A DNA stretch of 64,000 nucleotides from Dillenia suffruticosa. Taxonomy: Eukaryota; Streptophyta; Magnoliopsida; Dilleniales; Dilleniaceae. Location of the stretch: contig JAVTVX010000026.1 in NCBI GenBank assembly GCA_033439265.1, positions 13,145,001-13,209,000 on the forward strand, written 5' to 3'. Within the stretch, counting starts at the first letter, position 1. Each line of letters begins with the position of its first letter. The notes under the pieces are model-generated. The model was not told the DNA's origin and did not search any database. It worked only from the letters and a program-made list of their open reading frames with translations. A program made the translations under genes and the position numbers. Below are positions 23,364 to 34,082 of this stretch, one piece after another.

Positions 23364-24746
23364 ATGGCGAAACGCAGTTTTCTCTCTTTGTATTTCGCTC
23401 TCTCTCTTCTTCTCCTCAACTTCTCCCTTCTAAACGCAACCTCAAACCCAGATTTCGACGCTCTAATGTTATTCAAAACAAACTCCGACACAACAAACAG
23501 ACTCACAAGTTGGAATAAAACCACTGACCCATGTACGTGGAGAGGAGTGACGTGTCTTCAAAACCGTGTTTCCCATCTCGTACTTGAAGATCTCGACCTT
23601 CGCGGCTCTTTCGAACCCTTAGCTTCTGTCACTCAGCTTCGGGTCCTCTCTCTCAAACAAAACCGACTATCCGGACCCATACCCGATCTCTCTAACCTCA
23701 CAGCACTCAAACTTCTCTTCCTCTCATACAATGACTTTTCCGGCGACCTTCCGGTGTCCGTGACGTCACTTTCCCGACTCTACCGTCTGGATCTGTCTTT
23801 CAACAACTTGTCCGGTCAGATACCGACCACGGTCAACCGTTTGACCCACCTTCTCACTCTTCGTCTGGAAGAGAATGGTTTCTCGGGTTCTATTTCGGGT
23901 TTGGATCTTCCCAATCTTCAAGACTTTAATGTGTCTGGAAATCGTCTCTCGGGTCAGATACCCAAATCCTTATCGGGTTTTCCTCAATCCGCTTTTCAAA
24001 AAAACGCTGTTCTCTGCGGGTCTCCGCTCTCGGAATGCGGAAAATCTGTGAGTGATCCGACCCAACCCGGATCCGACAGTGCCACTGCCACGCCGGTAGT
24101 TCCAACCGGAGGAAACCCAGCCACTGTTGCTTCCTCTCCGAGTTCAATTACGACATTCAACTCGCAGCCAGTCAAAAAATCGGGAGAAAATCGCCATATA
24201 AGCGCTAAAATAAGCCCCGTTGCAATAATAGCGATAATACTCGGCGATGTTTTGGTGCTGGCGATGGTCTCACTACTCCTCTACTGTTACTTCTGGAGAA
24301 ACTACGTGAAAAGGGACGGGAAAAACTCGCAGATACTGGAAGGGGAAAAGATTGTCTACTCCGCGAGTCCATATCCGGCACAATGCGGATTCGAGAGAGG
24401 ACGAATGATATTCTTCGAAAACACAAAGAGGTTCGAGCTGGAAGACTTACTTCGAGCCTCGGCTGAGATGCTGGGAAAAGGAGGCTTCGGAACGGCTTAT
24501 AAAGCCGTATTAGATGACGGTAACGTTGTCGCCGTTAAACGGCTTAAGGAAATTCAGATTTGCAGTAAACGTGAGTTTGAACAACAAATGGAGGTACTAG
24601 GTCGGTTGAAACACCCTAACGTCGTTAGTTTGAAGGCTTATTATTTTGCTCGTGATGAGAAGTTATTGGTCTATGACTACATGCCTAATGGTAGCTTGTT
24701 CTGGCTGCTTCATGGTACGTCTTTTATTTTTGCAAGAAGAAAAAAG

Positions 24747-24783
<37 letters not shown>

Positions 24784-27333
24784 ATCGGCATGTGCTTGAC
24801 TTATTTGTTAAAATTGACTTTGCGGGCTTGTTTCCATCTGGTGTTCGTTTACGGATATTGTGTTGGGGAATTAGGGTGGAGAGCAGTGATGAGTGTAATG
24901 TACTGCACTAGGTTGGGGTTCATGTGAGGTCCATAGAAGGGTCCACATGAACTTTTGGTGTGCATGGTCATAATTGGATAGTTGATTGTGATGGAAAAAT
25001 GGTTATAAATAACTGGGGTTGTTGACTTGGTGCTAATAACAGGCAATGTTTCTGGGTTTGATTTGGGTGGTGATTTAGACCCTCTTGCTACGTTCCAAAA
25101 GCACTTCTGTTGTGAGGGTTGGTCCATGTTTTTGACACATTAGTGCAACTGATTTTAATTTTCTTGTTGAGACAACGTTTTGCTCTATGTAGAGTTTGTC
25201 TGGTCTGATCTGAGTGTATTTTGCCTGGATTTTTTACCTTACTTGTGGGCACATTGAGGAAGCCACAACAATTTTCTCCTCTGTCACACACAATGAGTTG
25301 GATATGATTGTTCACTAGTGAGGAGGATCCTAGTTAATGGATGCTATGGAGAGGAAGCCCCATCAATTTTCTCCTCTGCCGCACACAATGAGTTGGATAT
25401 GATTGTTCACTAGTGAGGAGGATCCTAGTTAATGGATGCTAGACACTAGACTATTTTTTTTTTTTGTATTATACTAACCGGTATCTGGAGCTATACTCCG
25501 ACTAATTCGGTTCGGGACTTGTAGTGGCCTATTTAAGGGGATTACCCTCCAAACATAGTTTTTTCCATGCTTAAGCCGCGAGTCGAACTCGAAAACTTGG
25601 TTAAGGAATCTAACACTACATTTCACTAAGCCAACTGTCTTATGGTGCTAGACACTAGACTATGGTTATGAATTGCTTACTATTTTGTGGGAGGCCCACA
25701 TGTTCAATCGTACTTGTTCCGTTTGTCATTTGTTTATTTGAATTAGTGGTTGGGGCTTGGGCTGTTCGATTTAGTTTTGGGTTCGTGTTCTCTTTGACGG
25801 ATGAGAGCCCTATTTTGTGCAGGCCTTTGGAGTTGAAATGTTGCTGTCTTGTATCTAGCAAAACAAAGATAAGAAGAATTATTTGATAGGATTTTTATAA
25901 CAACTGCTATACCCAAGGGTTGATCTAATGGCTCCGATTTTCTACCATGTCTTTCCACGTCCATCTAACAGCCACCAACCTCTAGATATTACACCTACCG
26001 GGATTGTAGAATGATTTTATTTCATATTAGCATCCAACTCTACTCGGGTCTTTCTTTTCTAGGAGCCCAAGTTTGAGGATACTACTTGGTTAACGGTGGT
26101 ACAATCACGACCTTGTCATTGAGTCCTCAATGTAGATGCAATTGTTCTTCGTCTTTCGTTTATTAATGAATTCGTTTTCTTTGGTATTTCTTTTTCTTGG
26201 TTGTCACATTTTCAACCGAATGAAAATCTTGTTCGATCGTATCTGGTTCTGCTTGTTGCTTCATTTGCTTTGCACAATGTTGTTTCAATGATAGACATAT
26301 TCCTATGAAGTTTCTGAATTCATGTTGGAAATCAGGCAATAAACAGCACTACTTGTGCCTTGTTGGGCTGTAAAGTTGCTTGCATGCTAGTTCTTGAAGA
26401 ATTCATCATGGTTCTCGAGATGTTGTAAGTGAATGTTGTTTGTCCAACATCTTCCTAAGCTGTGGGACCATATTCTTTGGTCCTTTCCTTCTCTGTTTCA
26501 AAATACAGATGAAACCAGCTTTAGGTTTTCAGGCTGCATGAATCAGATCCCTTTCTCTCTTATTTTGTATCTTACTTTTCCTTGAAGCAGTAAAGTTTAG
26601 GTGATTCTTTTAGGAATTTCTTCAGAAATTTTGAAATTTTCATAACCAAGTATTTGACTGAACAGGCAATCGTGGACCCGGTCGAACACCTCTGGATTGG
26701 AATACAAGACTGAGAGTAGCATCTGGTGCTGCTCGAGGACTGGCCTTTATTCACCACTCATGCAAGACTCTAAGACTCACCCACGGCAATATCAAGTCTA
26801 CTAACATACTCATAGACAAGTCAGGCAATGCACGAGTTTCAGACTTTGGTCTCTCACCTTTTGCTTCACCTTCTTCTCCTGCTCCAAGATCAAATGGTTA
26901 CCGTGCTCCTGAAGCAATGGATCTTCGAAAGATGACACAGAAAGCTGATATCTACTCATTTGGCGTGCTACTATTAGAACTGCTGACAGGAAAGTACCCT
27001 TCAGCAGCGGAGAATGGTGGAATTGCTGGTGGATATGGCGGAGTTGTGGATCTCCCTAGATGGGTCCAATCAGTGGTGAGAGAGGAATGGACTGCTGAGG
27101 TTTTTGACTTGGAACTAATGAGGTACAAGGACATTGAAGAGGAAATGGTGGCATTATTGCAAATCGCCATGACTTGCACATCGGCTTCACCAGATCAACG
27201 GCCTAAAATGGGCTATGTGGTTAAGATGATCGAAGAGATAAGGGGTGTGGAGGTCTCACCTTCACATGATACCATTGACTCTGTCTCGGAGTCTCCATCT
27301 CTTAGCGAAGATACTTGCGGGACAACTCAGTGA
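23364..27333 (+). CDS. LRR-III receptor-like kinase, probably inactive (Arabidopsis At1g68400-like)
   Basis: There are two exons, 23364-24714 and 26666-27333, joined in phase 1 to give 672 aa. The order is signal peptide (1-22), LRRNT-type region with CTWRGVTC, about five leucine-rich repeats (roughly 70-245), a Ser/Thr/Pro-rich stalk, a transmembrane helix (about 284-310) and a kinase-like domain (about 355-645). The glycine loop [11 protein letters not shown] and VAVK lysine are present. The catalytic loop reads THGNIKSTN, so the HRD Asp is replaced and catalysis is doubtful; DFG is kept. The C-terminal LSEDTCGTT resembles At1g68400. Subfamily III receptors act at the plasma membrane, often as co-receptors or pseudokinase scaffolds in growth. 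The start ATG at 23364 is chosen because it opens the signal peptide; the open frame upstream has no ATG context. The 1951-bp intron carries a SINE and a tandem duplication. Confidence 0.93.
24750..24779. repeat. Poly-T tract in the LRR kinase intron
   Basis: An uninterrupted run of about 30 T lies 35 bases after the splice donor. I see no Pol III boxes next to it, so it is listed as simple sequence only. Confidence 0.85.
25256..25441. repeat. Tandem duplication, 95-bp unit, in the LRR kinase intron
   Basis: Copies at 25256-25346 and 25351-25441 differ at only a few bases (for example TGTCACACACAATGAG against TGCCGCACACAATGAG). The second copy ends exactly where the SINE target-site duplication begins, so the duplication predates the insertion. 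Confidence 0.9.
25455..25646 (-). mobile_element. tRNA-derived SINE with perfect 17-bp target-site duplication
   Basis: On the minus strand the element starts near 25646. It carries a Pol III A box (TTGGCTTAGTGAAATG) and a B box (GAGTTCGACTCGCGG), then runs to an A tail, which appears as a T-run at 25455-25464 on the plus strand. It is flanked by identical 17-base copies of GCTAGACACTAGACTAT at 25438-25454 and 25647-25663. A related copy lies at 44126-44319. The element sits in the intron, antisense to the LRR kinase. Confidence 0.9.
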
Positions 27334-28490
27334 ACCCCAATGCCATTGGCTTGTTTCTCTACAAATGTAGTGTAGTGTCATTGCTGTTTGTTCCCACTTC
27401 TCTTTTTGTCCTAAAAAATCTTTTAATTAGAGTTTCTTAGGGATGGTTGATATGAGGAAGGCCTATACTGAAGAAAGGTTGCTTTAGCAATCTGTTTGTC
27501 AAAATTTACTTCAAAAATTATTTGTCTCGGATGGATCTCAGTTCAAATGGTGATGATGTACAAATTCCCAGAATCCGCGGGGGATCCACATTCATGAAAT
27601 TTATCTTCTAGAAAAGCCTATCCTTGGGGAGAATGATATGTGAACTAATTTTTAAAAAATTATAATAATAAAAATATTACATGTTATATGTATATATTTT
27701 TTAATATAAGGAGATGTAATTAAACGGAATCGAGTCAAAGAAGGAAGGATAGAAATAAGGAGTCTCTATGCTTTAGTTGTCTCTGAGGGACGTGGGATAT
27801 GTTCCATGTTCGAATTTTCCTACTACAAATGTCATCAACGTTGGACTTAAGTATATGTTTTTCTTGTAAGTGTGGATTCTCCCCGTACTCTACTTGAAAG
27901 AAACCCGTCATTTTAGTTTTACAAGTTGCACAAGTGGACAAGGATATGGTCACAATCCATAACTGAGTTCAGGCAAATAATGTATGGGGCTTAAAACAAG
28001 ATATCCTACTCATTGAGAAGTTAGATTTTTCCTGAATCCATTAAAAGGCATTTTCGATGAGGTCCTACATTGGCTTCCCTCTTCACTAGTTTAGTACATT
28101 GAGACGGCTTGTTTTGATAAGTCCGCGATGAGTCCCTCCTATCAAATCAGATGGCAGCTAAGAAATTGGCGTGTCCTTGGACAGAAGTCACCACACACCG
28201 ATTTTGGGGCCTCGCATGATCTTAATTCAAGCCACTGGCCATATGCAGATGGACTAGAAAAGTATGAAAATGTGACAATGTCCAAACAAAAATTAAACAT
28301 TATGAACATTAATGATATTTTGCAAAAACATTTTATTGCATTTCTTCAATTTTTACAGATTAATTTAACTTTAACAAAAGAATTTAATCAATGTTTTCCC
28401 CCCTTTTTGGGAGGGAAGGAAAATGGAGATCCTAAATTGAGTACAATTGGGGTTGTTACCCAAAATGAAACTTACCCTTATAATCTATGA
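27334..28490. other. Convergent intergenic spacer
   Basis: This is the shared 3' side of the LRR kinase (+) and the glycosyltransferase (-). An open frame at 28128-28490 shows no family similarity and overlaps the likely 3' UTR of the minus-strand gene, so I do not call it a gene. Confidence 0.5.
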
Positions 28491-30439
28491 TTAAAAACGC
28501 ATGACTTTTGGTGCAAATAACAAAAGCCTCTCCAATGAATGAGGCAAAAACTTCCTCGCAAACAAGAAGCAGGTAGTGTTCGCTATCCCATTGTACTCGC
28601 AACTACTCTCACTCCTCAATTTATTTAGGAACTCCGGTGTCACGTCTGTCCTAATAAACCTAGCTGGATGTGGTCCTCCTCTGGACCAATCCACCCAAGT
28701 GAGAGTTCTATTTGAATTCCTCTTCCAAAACTTCGTGCTCACATAAGTTGGTATGTAATGCTCATCTGCATAACATTGTCCTTTGCAGTACCTCTGAAAC
28801 TTGCTAAAATATAATTTATCAGATATGATCTCCAGGGCTAACTCACGATCTATCTGAAACCATTGTGACCCTTTTCGCCATTGATCAATCTTGATCAAGG
28901 GCCCCATTTTTGATTGATATCGGCCACGACCAACAGGACCAGGTAGGTCATATGCCTCCACAAAAGTCTTTCTGGATTTCATGAGGTAAGTGTAGGTGAA
29001 ATTGAAGTTGAACAGAGGAATGCAAGCTTCTGACAGGAGAACAAAACGCTGGTTTGAGTGGTCCAAAAGTGCATTGGCTAGTAGGCGTCTCTCGGCTTCA
29101 ACCATGTTTACATCTCCCCACTTAACTTCCTGCATTTTACCGAAAGAAATTATGAGAGAAGAGAACATGTCAGATTTTCAAGGTTGGACTGAATTTCTTT
29201 CATGCGTATTGTGATCTCACGTGGGTTTGTCCAACATGTGTTTTTTTCTTGCATTAAAGTGTAAATCTTTGTGATCGAAATGAATTGCTTAGATATGAAG
29301 GGAAAGAGGCCTAGAAATGAGGTAAATGTGACAGAAGGGATAACTGGCTCAAACTTTGGCCCCTTGATAGTTAATGAGACTACCCTCAGGTCACAGTCCC
29401 AAAACTCATTAAATGCTGTTTTCATTTTTAGGTAGTGCCCTCGGCGATCCTAATCTTGCCACATATGAGATGACCCTCAAAGTGAAATGAATCATATTCA
29501 GGAACTACAAAGTCTAGTTTATTCTGAAAAAAGAGTGCACAAAGTCATAATTAATTCATAGTATAAAATGGTAGTATACGTTTAGCAGATTTGGTTGCTA
29601 ATTTTCACTGACAAAGGTCCCTTTTGAATGTTTCTTCATACTTTGCCGCCTAAACGGAGCACTTTGCATGATACTTGGCTCAAATATCTCACAAAGACTC
29701 ATATGAAGATGTTTGCATGGTACCTTGAAGGTAAAACACTAAAGCTTTCACGTTATATCCCAGAGGTCCTTCACGTTTGGCAATTATTTAATAGCAATGA
29801 ATTTTTAGAAAAATCCTTTCCAAATACGAATCAAATTAAAAAGAAGAGACTAACCTTGCTGGGGATTCTACGGCCGTAGAACACCGAATCCACAGGTTCC
29901 GATCCATTATAAGAAGGATTTGAATGGACATAAATTGAATAAAGACCTTCATATCCTTTGAAGAATTTCTCCCAGAGTGGAGCTAAAGAAACAGGGCCTT
30001 TTGTCAGAAACATGAAGGCTACTTTTGGAGCTGTCTTGAATGGAAATTCACGAATCTTAGGCACCATTGAAGCTCTCCATAGCAATTCTTCATCCTCCAT
30101 GTTGTGCATAACACTCGCTGGCTTCAGAGTCAAATCCTTTTCCAATTCATCAATGTGAACTGTGTCGTTGGCAAGTTGAAGATCATCTAATGATGATGAG
30201 GATGATGATGATGAAGTGGAGGACGACGATGATGATGTTGATAGTGATAATATTGATGGACTCGATTTGTTGAGTTGTAAAGTAAATGAATAATTTTGGA
30301 GGTTAACACTAATTATAATACCAAAAGCGACACCAAATACAAAGAAAATAAAATATGGTAGCAAATTCCGAAATTGAAAGTGGGAATTCATGGGCTTCAT
30401 CAATGAAGTTATGGGGTTTGGACATTTCTCACCCTTCAT
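28491..30439 (-). CDS. Core-2/I-branching glycosyltransferase (GT14/DUF266 type)
   Basis: There are two exons on the minus strand, 30439-29855 and 29129-28491, joined in phase 0 for 407 aa. The protein is type II: a short cytosolic start, a transmembrane helix at about 26-47 ([15 protein letters not shown]), a Ser-rich stem encoded partly by TCA/TCG-type repeats, then the Branch domain. Visible landmarks are [81 protein letters not shown] and a final FARKFLP. In plants this family is Golgi-located and is thought to modify cell-wall glycans or arabinogalactan proteins; the exact reaction is not known. The ATG at 30439 is the first ATG in frame; the frame extends upstream without one. A degenerate paralogue lies at 33436-33640. 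Confidence 0.92.
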
Positions 30440-30789
30440 TTCTTCTGGGAGAGAAAGAGAGAGGGTTGGGAGTTGTGAGAGGTTTAGAATTTGAAGGGCT
30501 TTGTATGAGAGGGAGGATATATTCTTACAAATAAGACAAGAAACTTGATGCTTTAGTGCCAAGAAACTCTTCTCTAATAATTTTCACAGAAAGACTAAAA
30601 CTGTGTAGTTCATAATTTGGCGTGATCCAGATGTCTGCACGTAATATCTTCCAAGAGAAATTAATTTAAAACCAATAATAAATTAATATTTCAAATAGTC
30701 TCAAAAAATAGATAATAAAATCAAAATCATATGGAAAAACACCCGTGTCCTATGAGCTAACCCAGGAGAAGGGAAGAATAGGAGATCAA

Positions 30790-30906
30790 CTTGTAGAGAG
30801 AGAGAGTCGCAACTCCCAAATGTATGCCTGAGAATTTAAGAGTAACAGACCTTCTAGAGGGCGCGGCATAAGGCGGTGAGCGCTCTAGACCAATTGGGCA
30901 TGACTT
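30790..30906 (-). mobile_element. Possible tRNA-like SINE head
   Basis: On the minus strand CCCAATTGGTCTAGAGCG resembles a tRNA 5' half with A box. About 60-70 bases later GGAGTTGCGACTC resembles a B box with one extra base. There is no clear A tail or target-site duplication, and it cannot fold as a normal tRNA because the middle is too long. It is offered as a decayed retroposon only. Confidence 0.3.
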
Positions 30907-31478
30907 TCTTGACTTTTCTCCCTCATGCAAATCATTTGTTGACCCTGTGATGCTCCTATTTACCTCACGACAATGAATTGAAACCGTTAATTTGATCATT
31001 GTGATTGGAGTCAGGTGGATATCTTTAATTAGCAGTGAGAAATTTACTCAAATATCTCTATTATTTTTTTTTTAGTAAAATCGATGAGATGTGTTACGAT
31101 CAAACTAAATTAATAACGGTCAAATTTGGTAAATTTGACGATTAAATTTGTTTTCGTTGACCTTTTAACCCTTTTTAATGTACGAGTTAACTTAGTGTGG
31201 TAATTCCATAAAAGGTTTAATCTAAAATAGTAAATTTTCCCATCATAGGAGATGGTAAAAGTACTTTCTATTTTGCGGAAGTAAACTAAAATAGTATTTA
31301 TTTATTTTTATGAGGTTGGTCAACTGACGGCCAAATGAGAGGGGACACGTCCGCGCTTGAGCTGTTCACTTTGTATCTCACACGTAGTTGAATCTAACCA
31401 TGTTTCTTCTTCCTATTAAAAAATAGAAAAGGGGAAATTCCAAGACCTTCGGAACTAAGAGCATGTAAAATAATAATA

Positions 31479-31506
31479 TTAATTAATTAATTAATTAATT
31501 AATTAA
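31479..31506. repeat. (AATT)n microsatellite
   Basis: Seven TTAA-type tetranucleotide units in a row. Confidence 0.9.
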
Positions 31507-33435
31507 CTAATTAGTTTGAATAAGCGTACGGCGTTAATCAATTTTTAATTATATTATTAATATATTTTAATCAAATCCAATATATATTTAACTAAAAATT
31601 TATTAAAACATGATAATTTTAATCGTTAATATATTTTTAATACTGTCACGTAAAATTTAATTTATTAATTATTATGTTAATTAATTTAATATTCTAAATA
31701 TAATACCTAAATTTTTTTTGTGTTATATTGAATGGTATTTAAAATTATATTTTAATTAATTTAATTATAGTTTTTATTGGGTTTATTTTTAGAATAATTC
31801 TTTTGATATAAATTTTTTATTTTTAAATTTTGGTAAAACGTTGTCCGCATGAAAGACAAGTGTCACATATCACAATCAATTCCGTGAGCAGCGCAAGGCT
31901 GCTCGGAAAAGTGGGTCAAAGCTTTGGAATCCAATTCCATAGTTTGACCAATGACGAGGTTGGACTCGTCGATCATTGCGTTGGTTCCGCGATGGTTCGT
32001 GCAAGAGATCATGGTCACCAACATCATTTGACCTCACGAAATTACCATCAAATTCTTGGTTTATGATTTATGGTGGCACCTGTTAGATTTGAGATCTAAG
32101 GCTTTGTAATTTCACGACACGTGGGTGTTCTATGCTGTGCTCAAGTTTACGTGTTATTCACTTTTTTATTTAAGAGATCGACATTTTAATGATAATCAAT
32201 GAATTAGTTTACTGAAGGGATTGAGAAAAATTTTAATTATAGTGTTGCAAATTTAAATGATTTTTATTTTAAATTATTTATAATTAAAAAGATTTAATAG
32301 GCTAAATCAATGTCATATAAACCCTATATTAGTGTTACTAAATTGCCATTTAGTAATGGCCGATTAGTTTTGACCCATAAAAAATAAAAATTATTTATAT
32401 TTTTAATAATATTATTAAAATTTTACTAAAAATTAATCTTTCAAAAAAAAAGGGACTTTATCGGTTGATATTTTGATTGGACTTTAGTGCTAAGTTTATA
32501 TTTTATGCATATAATCATCATATTGAAATTAAATACTTTAAAATAAATAGAGAGTTTTATAGAAATACTAAGGAGTTTCTATTGAAATACAGTGTCTTTT
32601 TCTTGTTTCTATTTTTGTTTGGTTGAATATTTTATCCTATTTTATTTTTATATTTATTAATTTGAATAAAAAAATTTACAAAATCATAGATTGAACAAAA
32701 ATAGAGAAGCACGTTCAACTTTGTACAGATTATATAAGAGAAATAATTAAAAAGTTAATAAAAGAAGAAAATGTGACCCAAGTGAAAGATTCAAAAAGTT
32801 TAGCCAGAGGCATCCAATTTCTTGCTAGCTCACCTTTTGGCTAATATATTATTTTTGTTCCCTTTTTCTTGGGTATGTTGGCTTGAAGTATATTGTCTTA
32901 TCTCTATGTCTTGATCTCGAGTTGGCCAAATATCCAGAGAATTCAGAAAATAGTTTTAGTTCATAAATATTACTTGCACGTTTACAAAATCCCCAATATA
33001 AATTCACCTAAGAAAAAGGTAGGTCACCCGTCAGGCATCAGGAGCGATGTGAATGGCCTTGCTCGGCTAGTTGCTCCATCTTTCTCGAATCTAAACTCCT
33101 GTTCTGCTAGTTGTTAAGAACGAGCCCCCAATGAGAGTTAAAAATTAAACATCACGAGAGAGATAACGAATAGTTAATCTAATAGGTAATAATGTTACGT
33201 ATAAAATCAAATTTCGATCTCAAAATTTGAAAATAAAAAGAAATTACGTTATAAAAGCACTTCCTTAAATCGAATCCAACGACGTTAAAATTCGATTAAT
33301 TAGAGTATGATCATAAATACCTATTGATTATATGAGAGAGAGAGAGAGAGTTCTCATAGATGGTACTTAAATTTCCGACCTTTTCATTTCACATTTATAA
33401 TGTTAGAATCACTAAAATAACAATAGGGTACAATT

Positions 33436-33640
33436 TCAAGGGTCAAAACTATGCAATGTAGGAGCAATCCTAAGCAAAGGGCCAAGAGTACTAGGATGAA
33501 ACTTCCTTGCGAAAAGAAAACAAACGTAGCTCCTCACCGTCATAACTACAATTAGAACCATGTCTAGCCCTATTCAAAAACTCTTGAGAAGCATCTATCC
33601 TAACAAATGTTGTAGGGTGCGAGCCACCCGTGATGCTCCT
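33436..33640 (-). pseudogene. C-terminal relic of a second Core-2/I-branching glycosyltransferase
   Basis: Minus-strand translation gives RSITGGSHPTTFVRIDASQE, then FLNRARHGSNCSYDG and FSFRKEVS. After a one-base frameshift it continues PSTLGPLLRIAPTLHSFDP to a stop at 33436-33438. This follows the family C-terminus seen in the intact gene ([38 protein letters not shown]), but the WVDWSR block is missing between RSIT and GG. The relic is cut off where an (AG)n microsatellite begins at 33645. No upstream part of the gene was found. It is closer to other members of the family than to a recent copy of the neighbour. Confidence 0.75.
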
Positions 33641-33641
33641 A

Positions 33642-33644
<3 letters not shown>

Positions 33645-33692
<48 letters not shown>
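33645..33692. repeat. (AG)24 microsatellite
   Basis: 48 bases of perfect AG repeat abut the glycosyltransferase relic. Confidence 0.95.
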
Positions 33693-33694
<2 letters not shown>

Positions 33695-34082
33695 TTCAAG
33701 TCAAAGAATGCTGAATAGTATGAATGCACGATATGCACCAGCATATTGCAGCTCACGGGAAAGAGGTTATGAGAAATTTTCGGGTTATGAGTACATCATC
33801 TTTCTGAGCAGACTTGCTTTTTCATGTGCATAAAGATGGCAAAATGGGGCTACTGTAAACCATGAATTCAGAAAACCTCTGAGCAGATATTAAGACTATG
33901 TCGACCTATAAAAATGCTTTGCCTTTGCTTTACAAGGGACAATGAAATCAAAACAATGTCATCTTCAACATTTTCTCCCTTCACTAAATGAACAAAAGTG
34001 TCTTATTCTCACAGCACAGATTTGTTAAATATATCGTTATGGCCATTATTCTGAAGTTATCCATTTCCACCGCTCTTTGCTC

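Larger units (their letters stand above)
30440..33435. other. Intergenic, upstream of the glycosyltransferase
   Basis: Apart from a tRNA-like stretch near 30760-30910 (listed separately) and an (AATT)n run at 31479-31506, I see only AT-rich sequence. A moderately GC-richer block at 31830-32090 has a short open frame with no recognisable motif. A short (GA)n lies at about 33334-33350. Confidence 0.45.

Noticed and set aside
25455..25646. A genuine tRNA gene on the minus strand
   Set aside because: The A and B boxes are too far apart for a tRNA, no acceptor-stem pairing is seen, and an A tail with target-site duplications shows a SINE.
28128..28490. 120-codon open frame on the plus strand
   Set aside because: It shows no domain similarity and lies in the 3' region of the minus-strand glycosyltransferase.
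31830..32066. 78-codon frame in a GC-richer patch
   Set aside because: No recognisable motif, no splice partner and no neighbouring exon support.
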